Source: WHSW01 sp963729075 (GTDB taxonomy: Bacteria; Actinomycetota; Thermoleophilia; Solirubrobacterales; 70-9). From it: 64,000 nt of DNA. This document shows positions 34,414 to 42,981 of this stretch, piece by piece. The notes under the pieces are model-generated. The model worked only from the letters and a program-made list of their open reading frames with translations, was not told where the DNA came from and made no database searches. Numbering within the stretch: the stretch's first letter is position 1; each line of letters begins with the position of its first letter. Position numbers and translations under genes: made by a program. The stretch covers positions 12,010 to 76,009 of the forward strand of contig CAVSMU010000015.1 in assembly GCA_963729075.1 (NCBI GenBank). Reading direction: 5' to 3'.

Positions 34414-35547
34414 TTGTTGGACCGCTTGGCGACCCGCAACCAGACCGAGAGAGCACGCCGTCGCGGGTCGCTTGGCGACCGCGTCGAGCGCGAGATCGAG
34501 GACCACGTCGACGTCGAGCGCGAGATTGAGCGTGGGGAGGCGGAGAGCGAGCGCGTTGGCCCGAGCCTGCGCCGTACGGCGATCTGGCTCGCGATCACGG
34601 GCGTCGCCCTGTATCTGATCGGCCCCAGCCTGCTCGATGTGCTCGGCTCGTGGCAGGACCTAGATCGCATCGATTGGGTCTGGTTTCCGGCGATGCTCGC
34701 GCTTCAAGCCGGCGGCCTCGCGTGCCTCTGGGCGGTGCAGCGGATGGCCCTCCACCGGGCCCGGTGGCCGGACGTGATCGAGTCCCAGCTGGCGGGCAAC
34801 GCGGTCTCCAAGATCGCCCCGGCGGGAGGCGCGATCGGCGCCGCCCTGCAGTACAAGATGCTCGTCACCGCGGGGCTCGAGCGCGGCAGGACGGTGGCGG
34901 GGATAACCGCGGTCAACCTGCTCACGTTCGCGGTGGTGCTGGCGCTGCCGGTGCTCGCGCTGCCCGCCTTCGTCCGCGGCTCGGTCGATCGCAGCCTGGT
35001 CGAGGCCACGATCGTGGGAGTCGTGGTGTTCGCGCTGCTCCTGGCGGCCGGGACCGCGCTGCTCGCCTTCGACCGCCCGCTCGAGCTCGTGGGCCGCGCG
35101 GTGCAGTCGGTGCGCAACCGCCTGCGGCGGCGCGCCCAGCCGTTGCGCACACTCCCCGAACGGCTGACCCGTGAGCGCGACCGGCTGTTGGCCACGCTCG
35201 GGCCGCACTGGAAGCAGGCGCTGGCGGCGACGATCGGGCGGTGGGCGTTCGACTACGCAACCCTGCTCGCCGCCCTTGCCGCGGTTGGCGCGACGCCGAG
35301 CCCCGCGCTGGTGCTGCTCGCCTTCTGCGCAGCACAGGTGCTCGCCCAGGTGCCGGTCACCCCGGGCGGGCTCGGCTTCGTCGAAGCCGGCCTGACGGCG
35401 ACGCTGACGCTGGCCGGCGTCGGCCCCGGCAAGGCGGTGCTGGCGACGCTCGCGTACCGCCTGTTCGCATACTGGCTCCAGCTCCCGGCGGGATTGGTCG
35501 GTTTCCTGATCCACAAGCGGCGCTACTCGGCCGCGGAGGCATCTTGA
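34414..35547 (+). CDS. UPF0104/LPG-synthase-like flippase-type membrane protein
   Basis: The product has up to 377 residues; the start is probably TTG near 34414 but could be downstream. After about 50 charged residues come seven to eight helices, with SKIAPAGGAIGAALQYKML and VPVTPGGLGFVEAGLTATL, the paired signatures of the lysylphosphatidylglycerol synthase transmembrane/UPF0104 family. Members move lipid-linked molecules or lack the synthase domain, as here. It overlaps the next gene by TTGA. Confidence 0.82.
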   Translation: MLDRLATRNQTERARRRGSLGDRVEREIEDHVDVEREIERGEAESERVGPSLRRTAIWLAITGVALYLIGPSLLDVLGSWQDLDRIDWVWFPAMLALQAGGLACLWAVQRMALHRARWPDVIESQLAGNAVSKIAPAGGAIGAALQYKMLVTAGLERGRTVAGITAVNLLTFAVVLALPVLALPAFVRGSVDRSLVEATIVGVVVFALLLAAGTALLAFDRPLELVGRAVQSVRNRLRRRAQPLRTLPERLTRERDRLLATLGPHWKQALAATIGRWAFDYATLLAALAAVGATPSPALVLLAFCAAQVLAQVPVTPGGLGFVEAGLTATLTLAGVGPGKAVLATLAYRLFAYWLQLPAGLVGFLIHKRRYSAAEAS

Positions 35548-36314
35548 GCACCGATCGGATCACCTACGTCGGCCACGCGACGGCCCTGATCGAGCTCGAC
35601 GGGGTTCGCGTGCTCACCGACCCGGTGTTTCGCCCGCGCCTGCTGACGGTGATCGTCCGCCAGCACCCCGAGCCCGACCCGGGAATCGCCGAGCGGATCG
35701 ACGCCGTGCTGATCTCGCACCTACACCACGACCATCTCGACTTCGCGTCGCTTCGGCGGATCGGCCTCGAGGTGCCGATCGTCGCGCCGGCGGGGGCCGG
35801 CCGCGTGATCCGCCGGCGGGGGTTCGAGCAGGTGATCGAACTCGGGACCGGCCAGGCCACGAACGTGGGCGGGCTCGAGGTCCGGGCGACGGCCGCCATC
35901 CACGACGGGCGCCGGCACAAGGTCGGACCGAAGGTCGACTCCGCCGGGTACCTGCTGGGCTCCGGCGCCCGGATGGTCTATTTCGCCGGTGACACCGACC
36001 TGTTCGACGGCATGCAGGATCTGGCCGGCGACATCGACGTGGCGCTGTTGCCGATCGCCGGCTGGGGCCCGAAAGTCGGCTCCGGTCACCTCGACCCGCG
36101 ACGGGCGGCGGCGGCGGCGGCGATGCTGCGGCCGCGCCGCGCGATCCCGATCCACTGGGGGACGCTGCTTCGCTTCGACCTCGGCCGGCGCGGCGACGAG
36201 CTCCTGCACGCGCCAGCGCGGCGCTTCGTGGCTCAGCTCGCAGAGCGCGCGCCCGACGTCGAGGCGATCGTCCTGGAGCCCGGCGAGTCGCTGGACCTTT
36301 CGCCGCCCGCTTAG
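35544..36314 (+). CDS. MBL-fold hydrolase (UlaG / NAPE-PLD-like)
   Basis: The product has 256 residues from TTG. YVGHATALIELDGVRVLTDPVF at the N-terminus, ISHLHHDHLD (metal motif HxHxDH), MVYFAGDTDLFDGM with the bridging Asp, and AIPIHWGTLL with the last His define the UlaG/RomA-like subgroup that acts on cyclic or phospholipid phosphodiesters or lactones. Coupling to the flippase-like gene suggests a lipid-related substrate, which is inference. Confidence 0.87.
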   Translation: MSTDRITYVGHATALIELDGVRVLTDPVFRPRLLTVIVRQHPEPDPGIAERIDAVLISHLHHDHLDFASLRRIGLEVPIVAPAGAGRVIRRRGFEQVIELGTGQATNVGGLEVRATAAIHDGRRHKVGPKVDSAGYLLGSGARMVYFAGDTDLFDGMQDLAGDIDVALLPIAGWGPKVGSGHLDPRRAAAAAAMLRPRRAIPIHWGTLLRFDLGRRGDELLHAPARRFVAQLAERAPDVEAIVLEPGESLDLSPPA

Positions 36315-36754
36315 GCGGCGGCCTCGCGGCCGTCGCGCGAGCGCTTCGCCTTGCGGGCCTGCCGCGGCGAGACCTTGATCGACCCGACGACCCGCCGGGC
36401 GTCGAGCAACCGGACGTCATAGGTGCCGGGCTGGCGCGGCAGGAGGTCGAAGTGCGCTGGAGCGGCCGGATCGACCGGCTCGAGCTCGCCGAGGGCGGCG
36501 ATCTCGACCTGATCGACCCGCCGTGCCTTGACGGTGAGCTCGAGCTGGTCGCCGAGGTCGATCGCGATGCCGGCCGGCTTGCGGTCGCGTGCATCGATCG
36601 TGCGCCGCACGAGCCGGCCCGGCGGCCGGGATTCGGCCTGCGTCGCCGTGCTCGTCGTCTCCTCGCCGGTGTCGCGCACCGGGGCCAGGGCGGCGGCGAT
36701 GCTCGAGACCACGAGCAGGACGAGCATTACGACGATCAGGCGGCGAGCGGCCAC
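36311..36754 (-). CDS. Membrane-anchored hypothetical protein
   Basis: From GTG 36752-36754 the product has 147 residues. It starts with a basic stretch and a hydrophobic segment (LIVVMLVLLVVSSIAAALAP), then an extracytoplasmic beta-rich part with HFDLLPRQPGTYDVRLLDARRVVGSI, which resembles small immunoglobulin-like or plastocyanin-like additions. No family is recognised. It converges on the MBL gene, whose stop overlaps its own by four bases. Confidence 0.65.
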   Translation of the reverse strand: MAARRLIVVMLVLLVVSSIAAALAPVRDTGEETTSTATQAESRPPGRLVRRTIDARDRKPAGIAIDLGDQLELTVKARRVDQVEIAALGELEPVDPAAPAHFDLLPRQPGTYDVRLLDARRVVGSIKVSPRQARKAKRSRDGREAAA

Positions 36755-36823
36755 GAGAGCAGCGTAGCCCTGCGGGGAGGGCACGCCGGGGGCGGGATCC
36801 GGCGCGGCGGGGTGGATCCATAC

Positions 36824-37330
36824 GTGACGGCAGTCGCCATCGCTCAGGATGCCGGCCGACTCGCGCTCGGCCTGGCGCTGTGCGTGTTGCTGGCGGCCGT
36901 CACAGTCACCGACCTCGAGCGGCGGGTCATCCCGAACGCCTTCGTGCTCCCCGGCGCTGTCGCCGGGATCGCGATCGTCGCCTCGACCGAGCCCGATTTG
37001 CTGCTGCAGAACCTCCTCGCCGCGGTGATCGCCGGCGCCGGGCTGCTCGCGGTCGCGCTCGTTGATCCCGGCGGCATGGGCATGGGTGACGTGAAGCTCG
37101 CCGCGACGATGGGTGTCTACCTCGGCCCGGCGGTGGCGCTCGCGCTGCTGATCGGCTTTGTGTGCGCCGCCGGGCTCGGAGTCGCACTGATCGCACGGGA
37201 CGGCGCCGCGGCGCGCAAGCGCGGGATCCCGCTCGCCCCCTTCCTGGCAGTAGGCGGAGTCGTCACGCTTTGGTTCGGCGACGGGATCCTGCCCTGGTAC
37301 TCGCGCGGCATCCTGGCCACCGGCGGCTGA
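36824..37330 (+). CDS. Prepilin peptidase (A24, type IV leader peptidase)
   Basis: From GTG 36824 the product has 168 residues. TVTDLERRVIPNAFVLPG holds the first catalytic Asp and GGMGMGDVKLAATMG the second (GxGD motif), within about six hydrophobic helices. It lacks the N-terminal methylase part, as in TadV/CpaA-like short forms. It would cleave class III signal peptides of pilins or Tad pseudopilins at the membrane. No pilus genes are nearby. Confidence 0.88.
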   Translation: MTAVAIAQDAGRLALGLALCVLLAAVTVTDLERRVIPNAFVLPGAVAGIAIVASTEPDLLLQNLLAAVIAGAGLLAVALVDPGGMGMGDVKLAATMGVYLGPAVALALLIGFVCAAGLGVALIARDGAAARKRGIPLAPFLAVGGVVTLWFGDGILPWYSRGILATGG

Positions 37331-37382
37331 ACCGCGCCGCCCGCGGGGTCTCGCGCGCGGCCCCGGCCGACGCCGCAGCACC

Positions 37383-37545
37383 TAGCACTCTCCGCCGCGA
37401 GTGCCGCCACGCCTGGCGGCTGCGAATCGGCGCCTGGCGTCGTCCTCAGTCGCCCAGGTAGCGCTGCTACCTGGGCTCCCTGCGTCCTTGCCATGCTTGA
37501 TTCTCGCTCGCCCGGCGTGGCGCCACTCACGACGGCGAGCACTAA
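37383..37545. repeat. Large imperfect palindrome between prepilin peptidase and aroC
   Basis: CCCAGGTAGC (37453-37462) and GCTACCTGGG (37466-37475) are perfect with a 3-base loop. Outward, the arms stay similar with mismatches: CCACGCC-GGCG on the left pairs with GGCG-GGCGTGG on the right, and CGAGTG with CACTCA further out. The whole structure spans about 160 bp and could form a cruciform, a strong RNA hairpin or a REP-like element. No gene lies in it. Confidence 0.6.
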
Positions 37546-37557
37546 CTTAGGCGGAGG

Positions 37558-38724
37558 ATGGCCGATTTCAGCTTCACAACCGCCGGCGAGTCGCACGGGC
37601 CCGGGCTGGTCGCCGTCGTCGAGGGGCTGCCCGCGGGGCTGGAGCTCGACCGCGAGCGGATCGATCGCGAGATGGCGCGTCGCCAACTCGGTCACGGCCG
37701 CGGCGGGCGGATGAAGATCGAGCGCGACGCGGTCGAGGTGCGATCGGGGGTCCGCCACGGGCGCACGCTCGGCAGCCCGGTCGCGCTCCTGGTCGCCAAC
37801 CGCGACTACGCGAACTGGGAGGAGCGGATGAACCCATGGCCGGTCGAGGCCGAGGTCGAGGAGTCGCACCTGCCGCGGCCCGGCCACGCCGACCTCGTCG
37901 GCGCGCTCAAGTACGGCCATCGCGACGTGCGCAACGTCCTCGAGCGCGCGAGCGCGCGCGAGACCGCGGCCCGGGTCGCGGCGGGGGCGCTGGCGAAGGA
38001 GTTCCTGGCGGCGCTCGACGTCAGCGTCCACAGCCACGTGCTGCGGATCGCCTCGGTCGCCGCGGCCGAGCGCGACGATCTCACCCCGGCCGACTTCGCC
38101 GCCGTCGATGAGTCCCCGGTTCGCACCCTGGACGGCGAGGCGGCGGAGGCGATGGTGGCCGAGATCGACCGGCTGCGAAAGGCGAACGAGAGTCTCGGCG
38201 GCGTGTTCGAGGTGCGTGCCTTCGGGCTCGTGCCCGGCCTCGGCTCGTACGCGAGCTGGGATCGCCGACTGGACGGCCGGCTCGCGCAGGCCATCGTGTC
38301 GATCCAGGCGGTCAAGGGCGCGTCGGTGGGCGAGGCATGGGAGGTCGCCGAGCTCCCGGGCTCCGAGTCACACGACGAGATCTTCTGGTCGGCCGAGCGG
38401 GGCTATCACCGCCAGACCAACCGCGCCGGCGGGGTCGAGGGCGGGATGTCGAACGGTGAGCCCCTCGTCGTCCGCGGTGCGCTGAAACCGATCTCGACCC
38501 TGACCAAACCGCTGCGGTCGGTCGACACGGAGACCAAGGAGCCGGCGCAGGCGATGCGCGAGCGGACCGACTCGACGGTGGTCCCGGCGGCGGGCGTGGT
38601 CGCCGAGGCCATGGTCGCGCTGGTGCTCGCCCGCTGCTATCGCGAGAAGTTCGGCGGCGACCACATCGACGACGTTCTCGCCGCCCTGGAGGCGTACCGG
38701 GAGCGGATCGATTGGCGGCGCTGA
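37558..38724 (+). CDS. aroC: Chorismate synthase
   Basis: The product has 388 residues. FTTAGESHGPGLVAVVEGLPAGL and RRQLGHGRGGRMKIE at the N-terminus, and RPGHADLVGALKYGH with the conserved His, are chorismate synthase signatures; SNGEPLVVRGALKPISTL and RTDSTVVPAAGVVAEAMVA lie toward the C-terminus. It uses reduced FMN to make chorismate from EPSP. GGAGG just before ATG 37558 supports the start. It opens the aroC-aroK/B-aroQ operon. Confidence 0.97.
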   Translation: MADFSFTTAGESHGPGLVAVVEGLPAGLELDRERIDREMARRQLGHGRGGRMKIERDAVEVRSGVRHGRTLGSPVALLVANRDYANWEERMNPWPVEAEVEESHLPRPGHADLVGALKYGHRDVRNVLERASARETAARVAAGALAKEFLAALDVSVHSHVLRIASVAAAERDDLTPADFAAVDESPVRTLDGEAAEAMVAEIDRLRKANESLGGVFEVRAFGLVPGLGSYASWDRRLDGRLAQAIVSIQAVKGASVGEAWEVAELPGSESHDEIFWSAERGYHRQTNRAGGVEGGMSNGEPLVVRGALKPISTLTKPLRSVDTETKEPAQAMRERTDSTVVPAAGVVAEAMVALVLARCYREKFGGDHIDDVLAALEAYRERIDWRR

Positions 38725-40271
38725 GCACGGGACCTGCCGGCCGCGCGCTCGTCTTCATCGGCTTCATGGGGGCGGGCAAGTCGAAGGCCGCGCTGGCCGC
38801 CCGCGACGCGGGCCTGAAGGCCACCGACGCCGACGACGCGCTCGAGCGCGAGCTCGGCGCCTCGATCGAGGAGTTCTTCGCCACCGCGGGCGAGGCGGAG
38901 TTTCGCCGCCGGGAGGAGGCGTTCGCAGGCGATCTGCTCGAGCGTGCGAGCGGCGGCGCGATCGCCCTCGGCGGGGGCAGCGTCCTCTCCGAGCGCGTGC
39001 GCGAGGCACTCGCGCGGCACACCGTGGTCTGGCTCGACGTCGACCCGGACACGGCCTGGACCCGGGTGGCGGGCTCGGGCCGGCCGCTGGCGGCCGACCG
39101 TGACCGCTTCGACGAGCTCCACGCGGAGCGGCGGCCGCTCTATGAGTCACTCGCCGACGCCGTCCTGCCGGCCGACCGCGAGCTGGTGCGCCGTGCCCTG
39201 CCGGCGCTGCTCGCGCTGGGCGCTCTGCCCGAGGGCACTCGGCTGGCCTGGGGGCGAAGCGCGTCGGGCGATTACCCCGTCTACGTCGGCCGCGGCCTGC
39301 TCGCGAGTGGCTTCTGGCCGCTGGAGGATCGGCGGTTCCTCGTCACTGATCGCGAGGTCGGGCGCCTCTACGCGGACGCGCTCGAGCCGCTCGCCGGCCG
39401 GGTCGAAGTGGAGCGGGGGGAGCGGTCGAAGACGCTCGCCGAGGTCGAGCGCGTCATGCGCGAGCTTGCCGGCGGGGGGATGACCCGAGCCGACCATGTC
39501 GTCGCGCTCGGCGGCGGTGTGGTCGGCGATCTCGCCGGCTTCTGCGCGGCGACCTACCAGCGCGGGGTGCCCCTCGTCCAGGTGCCGAGCTCCCTCGTCG
39601 CCCAGGTCGACTCCGCGTACGGCGGGAAGACCGGCGTCGACCTGCCCGAGGCGAAGAACTACGTCGGCGCCTACCACCTGCCGGCCGCCGTGCTCACCGA
39701 CCCCTCGCTGCTCTCCACGCTGGCGGAGGCGGAGCTGGCGGCCGGGTTCGTGGAGGTGATCAAGACGGCGCTGATCGCGGGCGGCGGGCTCTGGGACACG
39801 GTCCGGGCGATCGACGAGCTCGACCCGACCTCGCTCGACGAGGTGATCTTCGCCTGCGCCCGCACCAAGCTCGACGTCGTCGCCGCCGACGAGCGCGACT
39901 CGGGCCTGCGCCAGGTCCTCAACCTCGGCCACACGGCCGGCCACGCGATCGAGGCCGCTGGCGGCTACTCGCGCTACCGCCACGGCGAGGCGATCGGCCT
40001 CGGTCTGCTGGCCTCCCTGCGGCTCTCCGACGCCGACGACCTGCGCGAGGAGGTTGGCACGCTGCTCGCACGCCACCGCCTGCCGACCAAGCTCGCGCCC
40101 GACGTGGAAGTGGACGAGGTGCTCGCGGCGCTCGCCCGCGACAAGAAGCGCACCGCCGAGGGGGTCCCGTTCGTCCTTCTGGCCGAGCCCGGAGCGCCGC
40201 GGCCGGGGGCAGTGTTCGACCCGGATAGGGTCCGGGCAGCCGTGGAGGAGCTGCAGCAGCAGGCGCGATGA
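38712..40271 (+). CDS. aroKB: Shikimate kinase-dehydroquinate synthase fusion
   Basis: The product has 519 residues from TTG overlapping the aroC stop. Residues about 10-165 are shikimate kinase: FIGFMGAGKSKAA (Walker A), TDADDALERELG, FRRREEAF, ALGGGSVL and RPLAADRDRF. Residues about 175-515 are 3-dehydroquinate synthase: VVALGGGVVGDLAGF, VPSSLVAQVDSAYGGKTGVDLPEAKN, GFVEVIKTALI and LNLGHTAGHAIE for NAD and metal. One protein therefore supplies steps two and five of the shikimate pathway. Such fusions are reported in Thermotoga and relatives. Confidence 0.95.
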   Translation: MAALSTGPAGRALVFIGFMGAGKSKAALAARDAGLKATDADDALERELGASIEEFFATAGEAEFRRREEAFAGDLLERASGGAIALGGGSVLSERVREALARHTVVWLDVDPDTAWTRVAGSGRPLAADRDRFDELHAERRPLYESLADAVLPADRELVRRALPALLALGALPEGTRLAWGRSASGDYPVYVGRGLLASGFWPLEDRRFLVTDREVGRLYADALEPLAGRVEVERGERSKTLAEVERVMRELAGGGMTRADHVVALGGGVVGDLAGFCAATYQRGVPLVQVPSSLVAQVDSAYGGKTGVDLPEAKNYVGAYHLPAAVLTDPSLLSTLAEAELAAGFVEVIKTALIAGGGLWDTVRAIDELDPTSLDEVIFACARTKLDVVAADERDSGLRQVLNLGHTAGHAIEAAGGYSRYRHGEAIGLGLLASLRLSDADDLREEVGTLLARHRLPTKLAPDVEVDEVLAALARDKKRTAEGVPFVLLAEPGAPRPGAVFDPDRVRAAVEELQQQAR

Positions 40272-40720
40272 GCCCGACCGCCCACAACCGCGTCGAGGTG
40301 CTGCATGGCGTGAATCTCGACATGCTCGGCCGCCGCGATTCCGAGCACTACGGAACGCTCACCCTCGCCGAGCTCCAGACGCAGATCAAGCGCTTCGGCC
40401 GCGTCCTCGACCTCGAGCTCGCCTTCTTTCAGACCAACAGCGAGGGCGAATACGTCGAGCGTCTGCACCGCCTGCCGGAGGTGGCCGACGCGGCCCTTCT
40501 GAACCCCGGGGCCTGGACCCACTACAGCTGGGCGATCCGCGACGCGCTCGAGATCGCCGGCCTGCCCGCGGTCGAGGTCCATCTCTCGGACGTCTCCGCA
40601 CGCGAGGATTGGCGCCGACACTCTGTGCTGGAGGGGCTTGTGATGGATGCGATCGCCGGTGAGGGACCCGACGGCTACCGGACGGCGCTCGAGCTGCTGA
40701 AACGGGAGCTCGGAGCGTGA
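40268..40720 (+). CDS. aroQ: 3-dehydroquinate dehydratase, type II
   Basis: The product has 150 residues. VLHGVNLDMLGRRDSEHYG carries the Tyr in the usual position, FFQTNSEGEYVERLH the Asn, LLNPGAWTHYSWAIRDAL the active-site His, and VEVHLSDVSAREDWRRHS the conserved Arg and His. The family sequence is usually HGPNLNLLG, here HGVNLDMLG. It dehydrates dehydroquinate to dehydroshikimate as a dodecamer. It overlaps the aroK/B stop by four bases. Confidence 0.93.
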   Translation: MSPTAHNRVEVLHGVNLDMLGRRDSEHYGTLTLAELQTQIKRFGRVLDLELAFFQTNSEGEYVERLHRLPEVADAALLNPGAWTHYSWAIRDALEIAGLPAVEVHLSDVSAREDWRRHSVLEGLVMDAIAGEGPDGYRTALELLKRELGA

Positions 40721-41832
40721 GCCCGGTCCCGGCCGAACGCGCGGAGCGGCTGGCCGAGCTCGTCGCCGAGCGCGACCTCGACCAGCTGATCGTCGGCGAC
40801 CTCGTCCGGCCCGGCGATTCGGGCCCGGACGCGGGCGCCGATTCGCGTTGGCTCACCGGCTTCACGGGTACCAGCGCACTCGCGATCGTCGGCCCCGAGG
40901 CTCGGATCTTCATCACCGACTTCCGCTACGTCGAGCGCGCCGAACGCGAGGTGGGCGATGCGTTCGAGCACGTGAGCGCCGAGTCGCGTCTGTTGCCCAC
41001 GCTTGCCGGGCGCCTGCGCGGCCGGGTGGGCTTCGACGACACGCAGACCAGCGTCGCCAACCGCAACAAGCTCGAGCAGTCGATCGAGGAGACGGGCTCG
41101 GGCGTCGAGCTGGTGGCCGCCGCCGGCCTCGTCGGCAGGTTGCGACGGCAGAAGGATCCCGCCGAGCAGGAGGCGATCGCGGCGGCGGCGCGGCTCACCG
41201 ACGAGGCTTACGAAACGGTGCTCGCCGGCGGCCTGGTCGGACGCACGGAGCGCGAGGTCGCCAGGGCCGCCGCGGGGCGGATCCGCGAGCTCGGGGCCGA
41301 GCCGGCGTTTGCCGCGATCGTGGGCGCGGGGGAGAACGGCGCCCTGCCGCACGCCGAGCCGACCGACCGCGAGATCCGCGCCGGTGACCTGGTCGTCTGG
41401 GACATGGGCGCGCTGCTCGACGGATACTGCTCGGACTGCACGCGCACGTTCGCCGCCGGCGAGCCGGGCGAGGACGCGCGGGAGATCTACGAGCTCGTGC
41501 GCCGGGCGCAGGCCGCGGGACTCGAGGCGGTCGGCCCGGGCGTCGGCGGGAGGGATGCCGACGAGGCCGCGCGGACGATCATCCGCGAGGCGGGCTACGA
41601 GGAGAACTTCGGCCACGGGCTCGGCCACGGGGTCGGGCTCGAGGTCCACGAGCCACCGCGCATGGGGCCGCGCTCGGAGGACGTGCTGGAGGAGGGCGAC
41701 GTGGTCTCCGTCGAGCCCGGCGTCTACCTTCCCAGCCGCTTCGGGGTGCGCATCGAGGACCTCGTCGTGATCACCGCCGAGGGCCATCGCAACTTCAGCT
41801 CACTGCCCAAGGAACTGCGGGTCGTGGGCTGA
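40717..41832 (+). CDS. M24 family Xaa-Pro peptidase
   Basis: The product has 371 residues from GTG overlapping the aroQ stop. The C-terminal pita-bread domain has VVWDMGALLDGYCSDCTRTF with two metal-binding Asp, NFGHGLGHGVGLEVHEPP with His, VVSVEPGVYLP with Glu and GVRIEDLVVIT with the last Glu. The N-terminal creatinase-like domain precedes it. It removes residues next to proline from peptides in the cytosol. Position between aroQ and a translation block is common in this lineage. Confidence 0.93.
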   Translation: MSPVPAERAERLAELVAERDLDQLIVGDLVRPGDSGPDAGADSRWLTGFTGTSALAIVGPEARIFITDFRYVERAEREVGDAFEHVSAESRLLPTLAGRLRGRVGFDDTQTSVANRNKLEQSIEETGSGVELVAAAGLVGRLRRQKDPAEQEAIAAAARLTDEAYETVLAGGLVGRTEREVARAAAGRIRELGAEPAFAAIVGAGENGALPHAEPTDREIRAGDLVVWDMGALLDGYCSDCTRTFAAGEPGEDAREIYELVRRAQAAGLEAVGPGVGGRDADEAARTIIREAGYEENFGHGLGHGVGLEVHEPPRMGPRSEDVLEEGDVVSVEPGVYLPSRFGVRIEDLVVITAEGHRNFSSLPKELRVVG

Positions 41833-41860
41833 GGAGTGTGACCGGCCGCTTCGGGTAACA

Positions 41861-42934
41861 ATGGGCGCAATGCAACTGGATGCCGGAGAGCGACTCCTGC
41901 GCCAGCTCAACGAGTGGAACCCGGAGGGCGGGGTCGTCTCGGTCTACCTCGCCATCGACCACACCGATCGGTCCGAGGGCTGGCGGATCGAGCTCAAGGA
42001 CCGGCTCGCCGGGATCGATCGCGAGGTCTCCGACCGGATCCTCGGCCGCTTTGGGCGCGACGCCCCGCCGCCCGCGGGCCGCACCCAGATCGGCTTCGTC
42101 GAGGTCGGCGGAGCCAAGCGTGAGATCTGGAACGGCTTTCAGGTCGACGGCGTCGCCACCGAGGTCGTCGCCGCGGGCCGACCCTACCTGGCGCCGCTGA
42201 TGCGGATGCTCGACGACGGCTCGCCGGTGGGCGTGGTCGTCGTGTCGCTCGAGCGGGTCCGGGTGCTCGACTGGGCGCTCGGCGAGATCGAGGAGCTCGA
42301 CGGCTGGGAGCTGGAGATCACGAGCCTCGACTGGCACGAGCGCAAGGCGCCGCGGCGCGACCCGGCACGCGGCACAGGGGCGAGCGCCTCGGGGCGCGAC
42401 CAGTACGCCCAGCGACTCGAGCACAATCGCGAGCGCTTTCTCAAGCAGGCGGGTGGCCTGGTCGTGTCCCGCTACGGTGACCGCCCGTGGCGGCGGATCG
42501 TCGTCATCGGCGAGCGTGGCGGGCCGCGGTCGGTGGCCGCCGGGATGGGGCCGAAGGCGGAGCTCGTGCACGAGGTCCGACACGACCTGATTCGCGCGAG
42601 CGTCGCCGAGATCGAGGGCCGGCTCGCTGAGGAGGTCGAGTTCCTCAACCGCAGCCGCGAGGACGCGCTCATCGCGGCGCTCAAGGAGGCGATCGGAAGC
42701 GATCGCGGCGCGGCCCTCGGCCCGCAAGAAGTGCTGGAGACGCTCGAGCAGGGGCGCGTTCGCCACGTGATCTTCGACGGGACCCGCGACTTCGAGTCCT
42801 ACGACGGCGTTCCGGCCTCCGAGCTGATGATCGAGCGGGCGCTCGACACGGGGGCGCAGGTGACGCCGGTCGAAGGCCTCGCCGCGCAGAGCCTCGGCGA
42901 GCACGACGGCGCCGCCGCGCTGCTGCGCTACTGA
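41861..42934 (+). CDS. Vms1/eRF1-fold release-factor-like protein (baeRF type)
   Basis: The product has 357 residues. VVSVYLAIDHTDR, a first domain with GGAKREIWNGFQVDG, then EHNRERFLKQAGG and VIGERGGPRSVAAGMGPKAELVHEVRHDL, match the bacterial archaeo-eukaryotic release factor-like proteins with VLRF/eRF1-type fold. Relatives bind stalled ribosomes and may cleave peptidyl-tRNA. No GGQ-like motif is visible to me, so catalytic status is unclear. The gene sits 28 bp after the peptidase gene and upstream of efp. Confidence 0.75.
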   Translation: MGAMQLDAGERLLRQLNEWNPEGGVVSVYLAIDHTDRSEGWRIELKDRLAGIDREVSDRILGRFGRDAPPPAGRTQIGFVEVGGAKREIWNGFQVDGVATEVVAAGRPYLAPLMRMLDDGSPVGVVVVSLERVRVLDWALGEIEELDGWELEITSLDWHERKAPRRDPARGTGASASGRDQYAQRLEHNRERFLKQAGGLVVSRYGDRPWRRIVVIGERGGPRSVAAGMGPKAELVHEVRHDLIRASVAEIEGRLAEEVEFLNRSREDALIAALKEAIGSDRGAALGPQEVLETLEQGRVRHVIFDGTRDFESYDGVPASELMIERALDTGAQVTPVEGLAAQSLGEHDGAAALLRY

Positions 42935-42981
42935 CTCATAGACTCCGGTGCGTCCCCGGCGGAGAGAGAAGGAGGAGCGAG

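Noticed and set aside
37383..37404. GCACTC-N8-GAGTGC resembling the CIRCE heat-shock operator
   Set aside because: Only six bases of each nine-base arm match, the spacer is eight rather than nine, and no chaperone gene follows. It fits better as part of the larger palindrome.
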